Source: Qipengyuania sp. ABI-127-1
GTDB lineage: Bacteria > Pseudomonadota > Alphaproteobacteria > Sphingomonadales > Sphingomonadaceae
Length of the DNA: 64,000 bases
NCBI GenBank assembly: GCA_022953095.1
Contig: JALJCR010000001.1
Span: 1,274,501 to 1,338,500 of the forward strand
Direction: 5' to 3'
Below are positions 54,255 to 64,000 of this stretch, in pieces (the first letter of the stretch is position 1; the number at the start of each line of letters is the position of its first letter). A model generated the notes under the pieces. It made no database searches, was not told the DNA's origin, and was given only the letters and a program-made list of their open reading frames with translations. The position numbers were made by a program, and so were the translations under genes.

Positions 54255-55504
54255 CAGGAGGCGGCAGCGTCTGCGGCTTCGGCAGCTTCGCGGTCGCGCT
54301 GTGCGCGGCTCTTCTTTTCGGCGGCAGTCTTGAGCTGGCCACAGGCGGCATCGATATCGCGCCCGCGCGGTGTGCGCACGGGCGCGCTGATGCCGTGCTC
54401 GAAGACGATTTCCGAGAAGCGTTTTACCCGCTCCGGCGTGGAACATTCATAGGGTGCGCCAGGCCAGGGGTTGAACGGGATGAGGTTGACCTTGGCAGGC
54501 AGCCTGTATTGCTTGATCAGCCGTACCAATTCATGCGCGTGTTCGTCGCTGTCGTTCTTGTCCTTGAGCATCACATATTCGAAAGTGATGCGGCGCGCGT
54601 TGCTCGCGCCCGGATAGGCGGCGCAGGCTTCGAGCAGTTCCTCGATGCCGTACTTCTTGTTCAGCGGGACGATCTCGTCGCGAATTTCCTTGGTCACCGC
54701 GTGGAGCGAAACGGCGAGGTTCACGCCGATCTCCTCGCCGCAGCGGTCCATCATCGGCACCACGCCGCTGGTCGACAGGGTGATCCGCCGCTTCGACAGG
54801 GCAAGCCCGTCGCCGTCCATGACGAGCTTCAGCGCGCCCTTGACGTTGTCGAAATTGTAGAGCGGCTCGCCCATGCCCATCATCACGATATTGGTGAGAA
54901 GTCGACCGTCCGAGGTATAGTGCGCGCTGTCTTCGTCGTCGTCGAGACCTGCCATCGAACCCTTGGGCCATTCGCCCAGCGCGTCGCGCGCCAGCATGAC
55001 CTGGCCGACGATCTCGCCCGGCGTGAGGTTGCGCACCAGCTTCATCGTGCCGGTGTGGCAGAAACGGCAGTTGAGCGTGCAGCCGACCTGGCTCGACACG
55101 CAGAGCGTGCCGCGATCCGCGTCGGGGATGAAGACCATTTCGAAGTCGTGGCCGTCCGAGGTGCGCAGCAACCATTTGCGCGTGCCATCGGTCGAATGCT
55201 GGGCTTCGACGATATCGGGCCGCCCGATGTAGAACCGCTCGGCCAGCCAGGGGCGCATGGTCTTGGCGATATCGGTCATCGCCGCGAAATCGGTGACGCC
55301 GCGATGATAGAGCCAGTGGAACACCTGCTTGGCGCGCAGCTTTGCCTGCTTTGCGTCTAGCCCCGCATCGGCGAACAATTCGCGAATGCGGTCTTTCGGC
55401 AGACCGATCAGGTCCACACGGCCATCTTCGCGCGGCGTGATGTCACGCGCGACGGGAACCGGGTCCACCTGCCCGGGGATGCTCATGAGTGTCGTATCGG
55501 CCAT
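54254..55504 (-). CDS. rlmN: 23S rRNA (adenine2503-C2)/tRNA methyltransferase RlmN
   Basis: Protein of 416 aa. Radical SAM cluster CxxxCxxC is visible in [24 protein letters not shown] and [11 protein letters not shown] follow, as does NLAVSLHA. The C-terminal [19 protein letters not shown] carries the methylated-adduct-resolving Cys. It methylates A2503 in 23S rRNA and A37 in some tRNAs. The C-terminus is extended by an Ala/Glu-rich tail. Start 55504 was chosen as [11 protein letters not shown]. Confidence 0.96.
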   Translation of the reverse strand: MADTTLMSIPGQVDPVPVARDITPREDGRVDLIGLPKDRIRELFADAGLDAKQAKLRAKQVFHWLYHRGVTDFAAMTDIAKTMRPWLAERFYIGRPDIVEAQHSTDGTRKWLLRTSDGHDFEMVFIPDADRGTLCVSSQVGCTLNCRFCHTGTMKLVRNLTPGEIVGQVMLARDALGEWPKGSMAGLDDDEDSAHYTSDGRLLTNIVMMGMGEPLYNFDNVKGALKLVMDGDGLALSKRRITLSTSGVVPMMDRCGEEIGVNLAVSLHAVTKEIRDEIVPLNKKYGIEELLEACAAYPGASNARRITFEYVMLKDKNDSDEHAHELVRLIKQYRLPAKVNLIPFNPWPGAPYECSTPERVKRFSEIVFEHGISAPVRTPRGRDIDAACGQLKTAAEKKSRAQRDREAAEAADAAAS

Positions 55505-55781
55505 GGGAGCGGCGCATATAGGGCCTGTTGCGCCGAAAGCAAAGTGCACGCGCCGCGTGAGCCGAGCGCCCATCGCGCAGACGCGCCTCAGCCACGCAAA
55601 TCTTCCTCGGGAAACGCGTTCCCAACGCCTCGTCTACCAAAATCACCTTTTCGTCGCGCAACATGTGTTCAATTTGCAACAATATCCTGTTGTTTGAGGT
55701 TAATGAAACTGTTTCCAATCTCGCGACGTTCTCCCAGTCCATGCAGCATGAAAGCTGCAGGTCAACAAACGGAGTTCGTAC

Positions 55782-56447
55782 ATGAAGAAGATTTCAACCC
55801 TGCTCGTAGCCGGTTCGATGGCCGCCTTTGCCACACCCGCTTTGGCGCAGGATGCCAACGGTAATTTCGACGGCTTCCGCGTCCAGGGCGTGGTCGGCTA
55901 CGATGCGCTGAAGGCCGGCAGCAGCGTCGATGACGACGGCAACGACAACAACGACCAGTCGATCGACGGCCTGGTTTACGGTGTGCAGGCCGGTTACGAT
56001 TTCGACCTCGGCGGCGCAGTCATCGGGCTCGAGGCGGAACTGACCGATTCAACAGCCAAGACCGAATTCGACAATGGCGATTTCGAAGGTTTCGGCTTCG
56101 GTGAAGTCGAAGCGGGACGCGATCTGTTCCTCGGTGCGCGCATCGGTGCCAAGGTCGCCCCGGACCTGCTGCTCTACGCCAAGGGCGGCTATACCAACGC
56201 CAAGCTCAACATCCTCGCCAATGACGGCACCAGCGAGTTCCGCGAAAGCTTCGACCTCGATGGCTGGCGCGCCGGTGCGGGTATCGAATATGCCATCAAC
56301 CCGCGGACCTTCATGAACGTCGAATATCGCTATTCGAACTACACCGAAGGCGAAGTGGACTTCGATGGCACGCTGCCCGACAGTGACCGTTTCGACGTCG
56401 ATTTGGACCGTCACCAGATCATGGCGGGCGTTGGCGTTCGCTTCTAA
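55782..56447 (+). CDS. Outer-membrane beta-barrel protein (Omp25/opacity-like)
   Basis: Protein of 221 aa with a signal peptide (MKKISTLLVAGSMAAFATPALA) and about eight alternating amphipathic strands, ending in the outer-membrane insertion signature GVGVRF with terminal Phe. GVQAGYDFDLGGAVIGLEAE and the NVEYRYSNYTEG strand are typical. It is acidic, with Asp-rich outer loops. An AT-rich region and a 3' terminator suggest its own strong promoter and high expression. Confidence 0.88.
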   Translation: MKKISTLLVAGSMAAFATPALAQDANGNFDGFRVQGVVGYDALKAGSSVDDDGNDNNDQSIDGLVYGVQAGYDFDLGGAVIGLEAELTDSTAKTEFDNGDFEGFGFGEVEAGRDLFLGARIGAKVAPDLLLYAKGGYTNAKLNILANDGTSEFRESFDLDGWRAGAGIEYAINPRTFMNVEYRYSNYTEGEVDFDGTLPDSDRFDVDLDRHQIMAGVGVRF

Positions 56448-56469
56448 GCGATAGCCCGCACTATGAATT

Positions 56470-56510
56470 GGGGCCGGCGAGCGATGGCGCTTTCCGGCCC
56501 CTTTTTCTTT
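56470..56510 (+). terminator. Intrinsic terminator after the outer-membrane protein gene
   Basis: GGGGCCGG (56470-56477) pairs with CCGGCCCC (56494-56501), followed by TTTTTCTTT. It also faces the convergent gene ending at 56525, but the U-run supports only the plus direction. Confidence 0.9.
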
Positions 56511-56524
56511 CCTGTCTCCACGGT

Positions 56525-57007
56525 TCAGCGCCGGGCGCAGGCGAGGGTGGCGGCATCCATCGCGGTCGCCGCGCCCGACAGTGAGTAGCTGTTCGCAAAT
56601 CGGCGACCGCGTTTGTCCGTGGCGCGGATGGTCATCCGCTCGGCCGAACGCATGGCGGCGACGATCGCGGCATCCATCGCGCGGTCCCGAGCCCAGGCAT
56701 CGCCGCCGCCGCCAGTAAGGCGGAAGCGCTTGCCGCCGATGGCAAGCGTGATGGCCGAGCCGGGCACGATCTGGCGCGACAGGCGGAAATGCACCTGTCC
56801 ACGCCGGTTTTGCCGGGGCCAGGTGCCGATGGTCGCGAATGGCTCGAACTCTCGGTCGAGACGGCTTGGGGCAGGCATGGCGATGGCATAGCAGCGCGGG
56901 ACCGAAGGATCGCGAAAGGCGCCCCAATCGGAAAACACCCCGAGATCGTCCTTGGCCGACAGCGGCGCGGCAAGCACCATCAGCAAAAGGGCAGCGAACT
57001 TACGCAT
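56525..57007 (-). CDS. Small secreted protein, possibly IalB-like
   Basis: Protein of 160 aa with a signal peptide (MRKFAALLLMVLAAPLSAKD). DWGAFRDPSVPRCYAIAMPA and LSRQIVPGSAITLAIGGKRF resemble the invasion-associated locus B pattern (W...C.A...P; G..F.L). Two Cys (PRCYAI and LACARR) could form a disulfide. The assignment is tentative. It overlaps the greB stop by 8 bp, so it is co-translated with greB. Confidence 0.6.
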   Translation of the reverse strand: MRKFAALLLMVLAAPLSAKDDLGVFSDWGAFRDPSVPRCYAIAMPAPSRLDREFEPFATIGTWPRQNRRGQVHFRLSRQIVPGSAITLAIGGKRFRLTGGGGDAWARDRAMDAAIVAAMRSAERMTIRATDKRGRRFANSYSLSGAATAMDAATLACARR

Positions 57008-57479
57008 AGTCGATCGCCACGATCTCCCATTCTTTCAGCCCGCCGGGAAGCCGCACGCTGCGCAGATCGCCGATTGCCGCGCCTTTCAGCGCGCGGGCGA
57101 GAGGGGAGGACCAGCCGATCCGGCCCGCACTGGCATCCTGTTCGTCATCGCCGACGAGAGTCACGACCTTTTCCCTGTCGTCCTCGTCAGCAAGCGTGAC
57201 GGTGGCGCCAAAAAAGGCGCGTGCCTTGTCGGGCTGTTCGGCCGGATCGATCACCCGCGCGGCTTTCATTCGCCGGGCCAGATGCGCCAGTTCGCGGTCG
57301 ATTTCCCGCATACGCTTGCGCCCATAGAGATAATCGCCATTCTCGCTGCGGTCGCCATTGCCCGCCGCCCAACTGACGATTTCGACTATTTCCGGCCGCT
57401 CGGTGCCGAGCAGATGATCGTAGCGCGCCTTCATCGCGGCATAGCCTGCGGGCGTTACGGGATTGGTCTTGCCTTGCAT
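57000..57479 (-). CDS. greB: Transcription elongation factor GreB
   Basis: Protein of 159 aa. The N-terminal coiled coil has GDRSENGDYLYGRKRMREID, the GreB-type tip with the acidic residues that trigger RNA cleavage. The C-terminal FKBP-like domain ends in LPGGLKEWEIVAIDY. GreB rescues backtracked RNA polymerase by stimulating transcript cleavage. GDYLYGRKR favours GreB over GreA (which has AEYHAAKE). It lies downstream of the lytic transglycosylase gene. Confidence 0.92.
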   Translation of the reverse strand: MQGKTNPVTPAGYAAMKARYDHLLGTERPEIVEIVSWAAGNGDRSENGDYLYGRKRMREIDRELAHLARRMKAARVIDPAEQPDKARAFFGATVTLADEDDREKVVTLVGDDEQDASAGRIGWSSPLARALKGAAIGDLRSVRLPGGLKEWEIVAIDYA

Positions 57480-57502
57480 CAGGGCTGCGGCCCTAGCGCA
57501 AT

Positions 57503-59452
57503 TCAGCGCCGCAGGTAATTGGCGATGTCGCGTTCGTGCCCGGCCGATTTATCGGGATGCATATTGGCATAGCTGACAGCATTCCCGATCACACGCATGA
57601 CGTAATAACGCGTCTCGAAATTCGCCGGTATCTGCTCGATCCACGTGACCCAGTCGACTGTGCCTGTACGCGGGTCGCCGTTGAGACGCAGCCACTGGTT
57701 AACTCGCCCGGGGCCTGCATTATACGCTGCTATGGCGAGCGGATAAGCGCCATCGTACCGCTCCATCAGCCGGGCGAAATGTGCATCGCCAAGGCGGATA
57801 TTGTAGCTCGGGCTCTCTGTCAGGCTGGCTGACATGTAGCGCACGCCGATCTTGCCGGCCTCCTCGCGCGCGGTGCCGGGCATGAGCTGCATCATGCCGC
57901 GCGCACCGGCATGGCTGATGCGATTGCGGTCGAATTCGCTTTCCTGCCGCGCGATCGCGTGGACCATGGTCCAGTTGGCGCCCGAATGCGTCTGCACTGT
58001 CGGATAGCCGAGCCGCTCGAAACCCTTGAGGCCGTGTTCGCCTGCAACCAAGCCAGCGACCACCGCCATTTCTTCAAGACCCGTTTCGCGGGCAAGTTGG
58101 CCGACCAAGGCCATCTCGCCGGGCGTGTCTGCCTTGTCGGCAATGGCTTCGAAAAAGGCGCGTTCTGTACGCCAATCGCGGCGGTTGCGGGCAATTGCTC
58201 GCAAGGCGCCGGTCAGCGGATCCGCTTCGAAGGCCGCGCGTTCGGCGGTATCGGGCTGGGGCACCTGGCCGAAGTTCGGCATTGGCTGCCGCAGTTCGCT
58301 CAGCGCAAGCTGGCCGTAATACCAGTCGGGAAAATCTGCGGCCATCTGCCAGTAGCGCTCCGCCTCGGCGCGGTCACCTGCACGGGCTGCGGCGCGTCCT
58401 GCCCAGTAAAATCCTTTGGAGCGGGTGAGCGGCGTTTTGGCTGCGGTACCGTAGCGATAGAAGAGCGGGGCCGCGCGCGCGCCTTCGCCGAGCGACCACA
58501 GTGCCTTGGTCCCGCCGAGCCACATGAGGTCGGTATATTTGTCGCGCAGAGTGAAGCTGCCTTCCGAGATATCGGTGCCCGGCGCGAAGACATCGTCGAC
58601 TTTCGACGCGATGCTGACCGCCTGGTTCGCACCCGCGCTCTTGGCAACTGCCAGTGCTTCGGAAACGAACAGTGTCCCATCGATTGCGGGCGCGGCGAAC
58701 TGCGCCCGCGAGGCCAAGAGCTCGACCGCCCGGTATGGCTGGCCCGAGCTGCGATAGTGGCGAGTAAGGTTATAGACATAGCCCGCATCGCTCAGCGCAC
58801 CGTTCGGTACGGCAAGCCCGGCCTGCGTCGGAGTGCTGCCTTGTAACAAGGCCAGACGCGCCTGTGCCATCTCGCGATAGGCTGGTGAGACGCGCACGAC
58901 ATGGCGCGATGCGGCTTCGTAATCGCCCTGCCAAAGCAAGGCATCCATGCGCGCATCGTGATCTTCCGGGCCGAAGCGCCCGCCAAACAGGCCCTGTAGA
59001 TAGAGCTCGGCCGGGCCGCTCATTGGTCCGCCGCGCCAGGCCTTCCGCGCCACGTCGAACGCTTCGGGGCGATCGAGCGACGCGAGCGCCAAGGCATAAC
59101 GCGCCTTGCCGCCATTGGTCAGCGGCGGGTATTTGTCGAAAAATGCGACCAGCGATTGCGACGATGGAGCATCCCGGTCGAGCGCGGCTTCGGCACGGTA
59201 GCGCAGCAATTCCTGCTTGGGAAAATCAGGATAGGTTGTGACGAAACCCGCATAGGAAGCGAAAGGCAGCTCTTCCTGCTTGGTCAGATATTCCCATTGG
59301 CCCACGGCCTGATCCATCCGGCCTGGCTGCTGCGCGACCATATCGGCGCGGGAGGCGTCCTGCGCCTGCGCTTGCGCCATGGTGGGAAAGGCCAGTGAAG
59401 AACCGGCCATAAGAGCGAGTGAGAAAATAGTTTTTCGGCCCATGCTGGACAT
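57503..59452 (-). CDS. Soluble lytic murein transglycosylase (Slt70-like)
   Basis: Protein of 649 aa with a signal peptide and a long alpha-helical superhelix domain (about 60-480). The C-terminal SLT catalytic domain has HAIARQESEFDRNRISHAGARG (catalytic Glu), MQLMPGTAREEA, and IAAYNAGPGRVNQWL with the GxY/N region. It cleaves glycan strands to 1,6-anhydro ends. ATG at 59452 has GGAGGGG 9 nt upstream. It is divergent from dapA. Confidence 0.93.
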   Translation of the reverse strand: MSSMGRKTIFSLALMAGSSLAFPTMAQAQAQDASRADMVAQQPGRMDQAVGQWEYLTKQEELPFASYAGFVTTYPDFPKQELLRYRAEAALDRDAPSSQSLVAFFDKYPPLTNGGKARYALALASLDRPEAFDVARKAWRGGPMSGPAELYLQGLFGGRFGPEDHDARMDALLWQGDYEAASRHVVRVSPAYREMAQARLALLQGSTPTQAGLAVPNGALSDAGYVYNLTRHYRSSGQPYRAVELLASRAQFAAPAIDGTLFVSEALAVAKSAGANQAVSIASKVDDVFAPGTDISEGSFTLRDKYTDLMWLGGTKALWSLGEGARAAPLFYRYGTAAKTPLTRSKGFYWAGRAAARAGDRAEAERYWQMAADFPDWYYGQLALSELRQPMPNFGQVPQPDTAERAAFEADPLTGALRAIARNRRDWRTERAFFEAIADKADTPGEMALVGQLARETGLEEMAVVAGLVAGEHGLKGFERLGYPTVQTHSGANWTMVHAIARQESEFDRNRISHAGARGMMQLMPGTAREEAGKIGVRYMSASLTESPSYNIRLGDAHFARLMERYDGAYPLAIAAYNAGPGRVNQWLRLNGDPRTGTVDWVTWIEQIPANFETRYYVMRVIGNAVSYANMHPDKSAGHERDIANYLRR

Positions 59453-59547
59453 ACTGCCCGGCCCCTCCTTATCAGGCGCTGAATGAATTGTGGCGTGAAC
59501 CGCCGAAAATCGCCTTGTTTCATATCCCTAACGCAGGACTCCCGTAA

Positions 59548-60429
59548 ATGTTCTCAGGCTCGATTCCGGCTCTGGCGACTCCTTTTCGCGACGGATCGTT
59601 CGACGAAGCGGCTTTCCGCAAACTCGTCGACTGGCAAATCGAAAACGGCAGCAAGGCGCTGGTCCCCTGTGGCACTACGGGTGAAGCCTCGACCATCTCC
59701 AATGCCGAGCATCACCGTGTCGTCGAAGTCTGTATCGAACAGGCCGCAGGCCGCGTGCCGGTGATTGCCGGTTGCGGCTCGAACGACACGCGCAACGCGC
59801 TGCTGCACATGCAGTTCGCCAAGAAGGCCGGGGCGGCGGCGGGTCTATGCGTCGCGCCCTATTACAACCGCCCGAGCCAGGCCGGGCTTATCGCCCATTT
59901 CAGCTACCTTGCTGAAAACAGCGACCTGCCGATCGTGCTCTATAATGTCCCCAGCCGGACGGTAACCGACATCGAGGATGAGACGGTCGTCGAACTGGTT
60001 CGCAAATATCCCAACCGCATCGTCGCCATCAAGGACGCCAGCGGCGATCTGTCGCGTGTTGCGGATCACCGCATGGGGCTGGATCACGAATTCTGCCAGC
60101 TTTCGGGCAATGACGAATTGTGGCTGCCGCATTCGGCCGCAGGCGGGGCGGGCTGCATTTCGGTCACCGCCAATGTCGCACCGGCGCTATGCGCGGAGTT
60201 CCATGAAGCGATCGCCGCCAACGATCTGGTCAAGGCACGCGAATTGAACGATCGGCTGTTTCCGCTGCACTACGCCATGTTCTCGGACGCCAGCCCGGCC
60301 CCGGTCAAGTATGCGCTTAGCCGCGTCCACGACTGGTTTTCGCCCGATGTCCGCCTGCCGCTGTGCAACGCCAGCAAGGCAAGCCGCGAAGCCGTCGACG
60401 AGGCGCTTGGGATCGCCGGCCTGCTCTGA
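59548..60429 (+). CDS. dapA: 4-hydroxy-tetrahydrodipicolinate synthase
   Basis: Protein of 293 aa. The pyruvate-binding Schiff-base Lys is Lys162 in [10 protein letters not shown], the catalytic Tyr is Tyr132 in LYNVPSRT, and GTTGEASTI holds the Thr pair. It condenses pyruvate with aspartate semialdehyde for lysine and diaminopimelate, so it feeds peptidoglycan synthesis. It is followed by smpB, as in Caulobacter. Confidence 0.96.
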   Translation: MFSGSIPALATPFRDGSFDEAAFRKLVDWQIENGSKALVPCGTTGEASTISNAEHHRVVEVCIEQAAGRVPVIAGCGSNDTRNALLHMQFAKKAGAAAGLCVAPYYNRPSQAGLIAHFSYLAENSDLPIVLYNVPSRTVTDIEDETVVELVRKYPNRIVAIKDASGDLSRVADHRMGLDHEFCQLSGNDELWLPHSAAGGAGCISVTANVAPALCAEFHEAIAANDLVKARELNDRLFPLHYAMFSDASPAPVKYALSRVHDWFSPDVRLPLCNASKASREAVDEALGIAGLL

Positions 60430-60469
60430 CTTGGCAGGCGCGTCGCAAGCGCCTACATGCGCCCGCCTT

Positions 60470-60952
60470 ATGGCTCGTCCCAAACCCTCTACGTTCGACA
60501 AGCAGAAAGTCGTCGCCGACAATCGTCGCGCGCGCTTCGATTATTATGTCGAGGATACGTTCGAGGCGGGGCTGGCGCTGCAAGGCACAGAAGTGAAGGC
60601 TTTGCGGGCCGGTGAGGCCAGCATCAAGGAAAGCTACGCCGAGATACGCGACGGACAAGTGTGGCTGGTCAACGCGAATATTCCGGAATATTCGCACGGT
60701 AACCGGCTGAACCACGAACCACGCCGACCGCGCAAGCTGCTGCTTCACGCGCGCGAAATCGAAAAACTGTTCGGCGCGGTCGAGCGCAAGGGCATGACGT
60801 TGGTACCCCTGTCTGTCTATTTCAACAGTACCGGCAGGGCCAAGGTCGAGCTGGCGCTCGCCAAAGGCAAGCAGGCGCATGACAAGCGCGCCAGCATCAA
60901 GGATCGCGACTGGAAGCGCGACAAGGCTCGATTGATGCGCGAACGGGGCTGA
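60470..60952 (+). CDS. smpB: SsrA-binding protein SmpB
   Basis: Protein of 160 aa. It has [32 protein letters not shown], and the basic C-terminal tail [17 protein letters not shown] that inserts in the ribosomal A site. SmpB delivers tmRNA to stalled ribosomes. The start was chosen at 60470, where [18 protein letters not shown] begins. It forms a dapA-smpB-...-cckA neighbourhood seen in other alphaproteobacteria. Confidence 0.96.
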   Translation: MARPKPSTFDKQKVVADNRRARFDYYVEDTFEAGLALQGTEVKALRAGEASIKESYAEIRDGQVWLVNANIPEYSHGNRLNHEPRRPRKLLLHAREIEKLFGAVERKGMTLVPLSVYFNSTGRAKVELALAKGKQAHDKRASIKDRDWKRDKARLMRERG

Positions 60953-61080
60953 TCTGCGCCCATGCCCTTATAAAACACGCCCGGGCTAACCACATCGCCA
61001 GACATGCCGCATTCGTCGCAAGCCGCCTCTCTCACCCCCTTGAACTCGCCGATGAGGCGGCGCATGGCAGGGGCGTGGCC

Positions 61081-61689
61081 ATGAGCAAGCGCAGATCGAA
61101 GACCTTTCTGGCGGACTGGATCCGCGCGCATATGCCCACGCGCGAGGAAATGGCGCGGAACAGATATTTGCGTCCGATAGCCCATCGGTTCCTGACGCCG
61201 GAATTGTGGCGGTTCACCCGCCGGAGCGTACCGCGCGGTGTTGCGCTCGGCATATTCGCAGGGTTCATCATCCCGGTCGGCCAGATATTCCTTGCCGCGT
61301 TTCTGGCGCTGCCCGCGCGGGCCAACGTTCCTCTCTCGGCGATCGTGACCTTCATCACCAATCCGTTCACCTTTCCGTTCTGGGCGGTGATCGCCAACAA
61401 GCTCGGCGTTTTCATCCTCAAGGTCGATCTCGCGGCCACCGGCGGCGCCGCGCAGGATGAGATCAATAGCGGACGCTGGGCCTGGTTCATCGAGATGTTC
61501 GAGGATGTCGGCGTGACCGTGCTGGTGACGATTTTCGGCTTCACCGTGCTCGCCATCGTCGGTGCGGCAATCGGCTATCTGCTTTCGGGTTTCGTATGGC
61601 GCTTTGTCGTAGCGCGTAGACGTCAGCGGCGATTGAAAGCCATGGAGAGCCGTCTCGACGAACGTTTGCAGAAGGGTGCCGACGCATGA
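61081..61689 (+). CDS. DUF2062 membrane protein
   Basis: Protein of 202 aa. A basic cytosolic N-terminus precedes SVPRGVALGIFAGFIIPVGQ and ITNPFTFPFWAVIANKLG, the DUF2062 marks. Two or three membrane helices follow, ending with a basic tail. The biochemical role is unknown. ATG at 61081 has AGGGG about 8 nt upstream; a GTG 6 nt earlier is possible. The stop overlaps cckA by 4 bp (ATGA), so expression is coupled to the cell-cycle kinase. Confidence 0.86.
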   Translation: MSKRRSKTFLADWIRAHMPTREEMARNRYLRPIAHRFLTPELWRFTRRSVPRGVALGIFAGFIIPVGQIFLAAFLALPARANVPLSAIVTFITNPFTFPFWAVIANKLGVFILKVDLAATGGAAQDEINSGRWAWFIEMFEDVGVTVLVTIFGFTVLAIVGAAIGYLLSGFVWRFVVARRRQRRLKAMESRLDERLQKGADA

Positions 61690-64000
61690 TCATGCGCGAG
61701 GACAGTGCCGCCGCGACGCTGCCTCCCGTGCCACTCATGCTCGGGATTGCGGCGGCCTGTGTCGTCTCGGTCCTCTTGGTATGGCTGGTCGGCGAGCAGA
61801 GCATGGTCGCCTTGGCTTATGGCGGTGCGCTGGTCGCCGTTCTTCTGACAATCCTGCTGACCGCGCGCCTGAGAACTGTGCCGGTCGAGGAAACGACGCT
61901 TCAGCCCGATTGGTCGGTGACCAGCGCGGCCATCGAGAATCGCAGGCGCGGCGTGGCCATCATCGATCGGGCCAATCGCATGGTCTGTGCCAATTCGACC
62001 TATGAACGCTGGTATGGGGGCAATGTGATACCCTTCGATCTGCCGTTCGAGGTGGAAACGCGCGAAGCCGTGATGGGCGCGGTCCGCGATGCGTGGAGGG
62101 ATGGATCGGCCAAGCTGGACGAGTTGCGCGTAACCGATTCCGACATGCGGTACCGTTTGCGCATCGATCGCAGCGGACGCGGGGAAGCCTATCTTGTGTG
62201 GCGCTTCGCGGAAATCCGCGAGGAACGCAGCTATGACGGGCTGGCGGAACGAATGTCGGGTCGGCTCGGCGAAGTGATTTCGCGTGCGGGGATCGAGCTT
62301 GCTCTCGTGGCGCCCGATGGCATCGTTCTTTCGACCACACCGGGCCTGGCGGAGCGCGTCACGGGCGGTCGGGAGAAATCGCTCGCCGGGGTCGAATTCG
62401 TACAATTGCTACGTTCCGACGATCGCGACCGCATCTATTTCGCGCGCGAAGGCCAGCAGGGATCGCCCCAGACGCTGGTCCATATACCGCTCGATACGGC
62501 GGCGGACGGCAGGTTGAGCGATGCCGATCAGGCGCCGTCCATGATGTTGCTGGTCGACAGCACCGTGGGGATCGGCGGAGGCTGGGAAAACAACGGAAAA
62601 GCGGCAGTTCCGCAACTCGAAGCCTTGCTTTCCGCACTGCCGCTGGGGCTTGCCCTGACCGATCGCGACAGCCGTTTCCTGTTCGCCAACAAAGCCTTCC
62701 TGCGCGCGGTTGAGCGAGAGGGCCAAGGGCTGCCGCAATTCCCGTCCGACTTGGTCGTGCGCGAGGACAAGGCCGCGATGGCCGATACCGTCCGCCGCTT
62801 TGCCAAGGGAACGACAACCAGCGGCGACATGGCCGTGCGACTGGCCAACGACAAGGAAGAGCCGGTGTCGATCGGCCTTGCCGGCGTGCGCGGACTGGGC
62901 GACGCGGCGGTTTTGCTCTCGATCTCCGATTCCTCCGAGGAAAAGCGCCTGCGCCGCCAGGTCGCCCAAGCCACCAAAATGCAGGCGGTGGGGCAGTTGG
63001 CGGGGGGCGTCGCGCATGATTTCAACAATGTGCTGACGGCGATCATCGGCTATTGCGACCTGATGCTGTTGCGTCACACGCCGGGCGACAGCGACTATGA
63101 CGATATCCAGCAGATCCGGGCGAATTCGAACCGTGCGGCCAGCCTGACACGCCAATTGCTCGCCTTCAGCCGTCAGCAGACGCTGCGCCCGGTCGTGCTG
63201 CAACTGCCCGATGTCGTCAGCGAGGTCAGTCAGCTCCTGAAGCGCCTGATGGGCGAGAAGATCGAGTTTTCGGTTCGTCACGACCGCGAACTGGGCTCCG
63301 TCCGGGCCGATCCGCAGCAGCTCGAGCAGGTCATCATCAATCTTGCCGTCAACGCGCGCGATGCCATGCAGGCCAATGCCCACGAGCGTGGCAAGCAGGA
63401 CTGGAAGGGGCGGCTCACCCTCGCCACACGCCGCGTATCGGCGCGGGATGTGCGCAAGATGGGCATCGATATCATGCCCGCCGACGATTACACAGTGCTG
63501 ATCGTGCAGGATACGGGCGGGGGTATTCCCGAAGAGCATCTCAACAAGATCTTCGAACCCTTTTTCACGACGAAGGAACAGGGCAAGGGCACCGGCCTCG
63601 GCCTGTCGACCGTCTATGGCATCGTCAAGCAGTCGAACGGGTTCATATTCGCGGACAACGTGCAGGGGCCTGACGGCGCTCCCATAGGTGCGCGGTTCAC
63701 CATGTATTTGCCCGTGCACAAGGGCGAAATGCCCGCCGATATGACCACGGAGGAGCCCGAGGAACCCAAGGCCACCGAATGGTCCGCTGGCGGCAAGCTG
63801 CTGCTCGTGGAGGACGAAGACATGGTCCGCGCCGTGGCAGAGCGGGCGCTGGTCCGCGCCGGCTACACCGTCACTACGGCGACGGATGGCGAAGAAGGCC
63901 TGGCCGAGGTGGCCAACGGTTCGACCGAGTTCGATCTGATCGTTTCCGATGTGGTCATGCCGGTGATGGATGGACCGGCAATGGCGCGCGCCATTCGCAG
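61686..64000 (+). CDS. cckA: Cell-cycle hybrid histidine kinase CckA (3' truncated by window)
   Basis: The frame runs without a stop from ATG 61686 to the window end (771 codons). Two membrane helices (about 16-58) are followed by PAS-like domains. The HisKA H-box is [18 protein letters not shown] with His444. The HATPase has [18 protein letters not shown] and [14 protein letters not shown] receiver domain has acceptor Asp755 in [15 protein letters not shown]; only its very end is cut. CckA phosphorylates ChpT, which drives CtrA and CpdR in the alphaproteobacterial cell cycle. Neighbouring dapA and smpB support the assignment. Confidence 0.95.
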   Translation, partial: MIMREDSAAATLPPVPLMLGIAAACVVSVLLVWLVGEQSMVALAYGGALVAVLLTILLTARLRTVPVEETTLQPDWSVTSAAIENRRRGVAIIDRANRMVCANSTYERWYGGNVIPFDLPFEVETREAVMGAVRDAWRDGSAKLDELRVTDSDMRYRLRIDRSGRGEAYLVWRFAEIREERSYDGLAERMSGRLGEVISRAGIELALVAPDGIVLSTTPGLAERVTGGREKSLAGVEFVQLLRSDDRDRIYFAREGQQGSPQTLVHIPLDTAADGRLSDADQAPSMMLLVDSTVGIGGGWENNGKAAVPQLEALLSALPLGLALTDRDSRFLFANKAFLRAVEREGQGLPQFPSDLVVREDKAAMADTVRRFAKGTTTSGDMAVRLANDKEEPVSIGLAGVRGLGDAAVLLSISDSSEEKRLRRQVAQATKMQAVGQLAGGVAHDFNNVLTAIIGYCDLMLLRHTPGDSDYDDIQQIRANSNRAASLTRQLLAFSRQQTLRPVVLQLPDVVSEVSQLLKRLMGEKIEFSVRHDRELGSVRADPQQLEQVIINLAVNARDAMQANAHERGKQDWKGRLTLATRRVSARDVRKMGIDIMPADDYTVLIVQDTGGGIPEEHLNKIFEPFFTTKEQGKGTGLGLSTVYGIVKQSNGFIFADNVQGPDGAPIGARFTMYLPVHKGEMPADMTTEEPEEPKATEWSAGGKLLLVEDEDMVRAVAERALVRAGYTVTTATDGEEGLAEVANGSTEFDLIVSDVVMPVMDGPAMARAIR

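Overview
The window is a high-GC chromosomal segment of an alphaproteobacterium. The best fit is Sphingomonadales, close to Erythrobacteraceae. The evidence is the gene order (rpoA-rplQ; mdh-sucD-sucA-sucB-lpd; dapA-smpB-cckA), an alphaproteobacterial LexA box in front of uvrA, a CckA hybrid kinase, and many envelope proteins of the sphingomonad type. Most of it is core genome in tightly packed, often translationally coupled genes. I found no tRNA, rRNA, CRISPR array, integrase or intact insertion sequence.

Layout. 1-1.1 kb: end of the ribosomal/RNA polymerase operon (rpoA C-terminus, rplQ, terminator). 1.1-10.4 kb: a serine hydrolase, two tandem paralogous secreted proteins, a TRIC-type channel, a PepSY membrane protein, an amidase, an M49-like metallopeptidase, a SEDS-like membrane protein and an epimerase-like protein. 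10.4-18.3 kb: TCA-cycle operon on the minus strand (mdh, sucD, sucA, sucB, a small lipoprotein, lpd); sucC is missing from its usual slot, where a palindromic repeat sits. 18.6-25.1 kb: a SleB-type wall hydrolase, then a cobalamin riboswitch driving btuB-F-C-D. 25-34.5 kb: M3 and M13 metallopeptidases, a small lipoprotein coupled to thpR, a diguanylate cyclase, a membrane-anchored GH24 lysozyme and an unknown membrane protein. 34.9-37.9 kb: uvrA with a LexA box and an in-frame palindromic element.

37.9-40.5 kb is an AT-richer accessory island. It holds two overlapping genes: a RelA/SpoT-type nucleotidyltransferase and a DUF262 protein with an apparently degenerate HNH tail. This is the strongest candidate for an undescribed system, plausibly anti-phage. 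40.5-42 kb is decayed, with a truncated HTH gene and small ORFs. 41.8-43.5 kb holds two divergent LuxR-type regulators around a dyad-rich intergenic region. 43.5-46.2 kb: RlpA-like protein, a ~950 bp gap, argG. 46.4-47.6 kb is a second AT-richer patch with two overlapping small genes of unknown role. 47.6-55.5 kb: an HTH protein, cfa, DUF1801, a coupled SDR/cytochrome b/molybdopterin oxidoreductase operon, a glycine-zipper protein, and rlmN-methyltransferase-MOSC. 55.8-64 kb: an outer-membrane barrel, a small secreted protein, greB, a Slt-type lytic transglycosylase, dapA, smpB, a DUF2062 protein and the 5' part of cckA, which runs off the window.

How the parts work together. The riboswitch operon imports cobalamin. 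mdh/sucD/sucA/sucB/lpd form the lower TCA cycle. RlpA, SleB, Slt, GH24 and the SEDS-like protein act on the cell wall. UvrA belongs to the SOS response, and CckA heads the CtrA cell-cycle phosphorelay.
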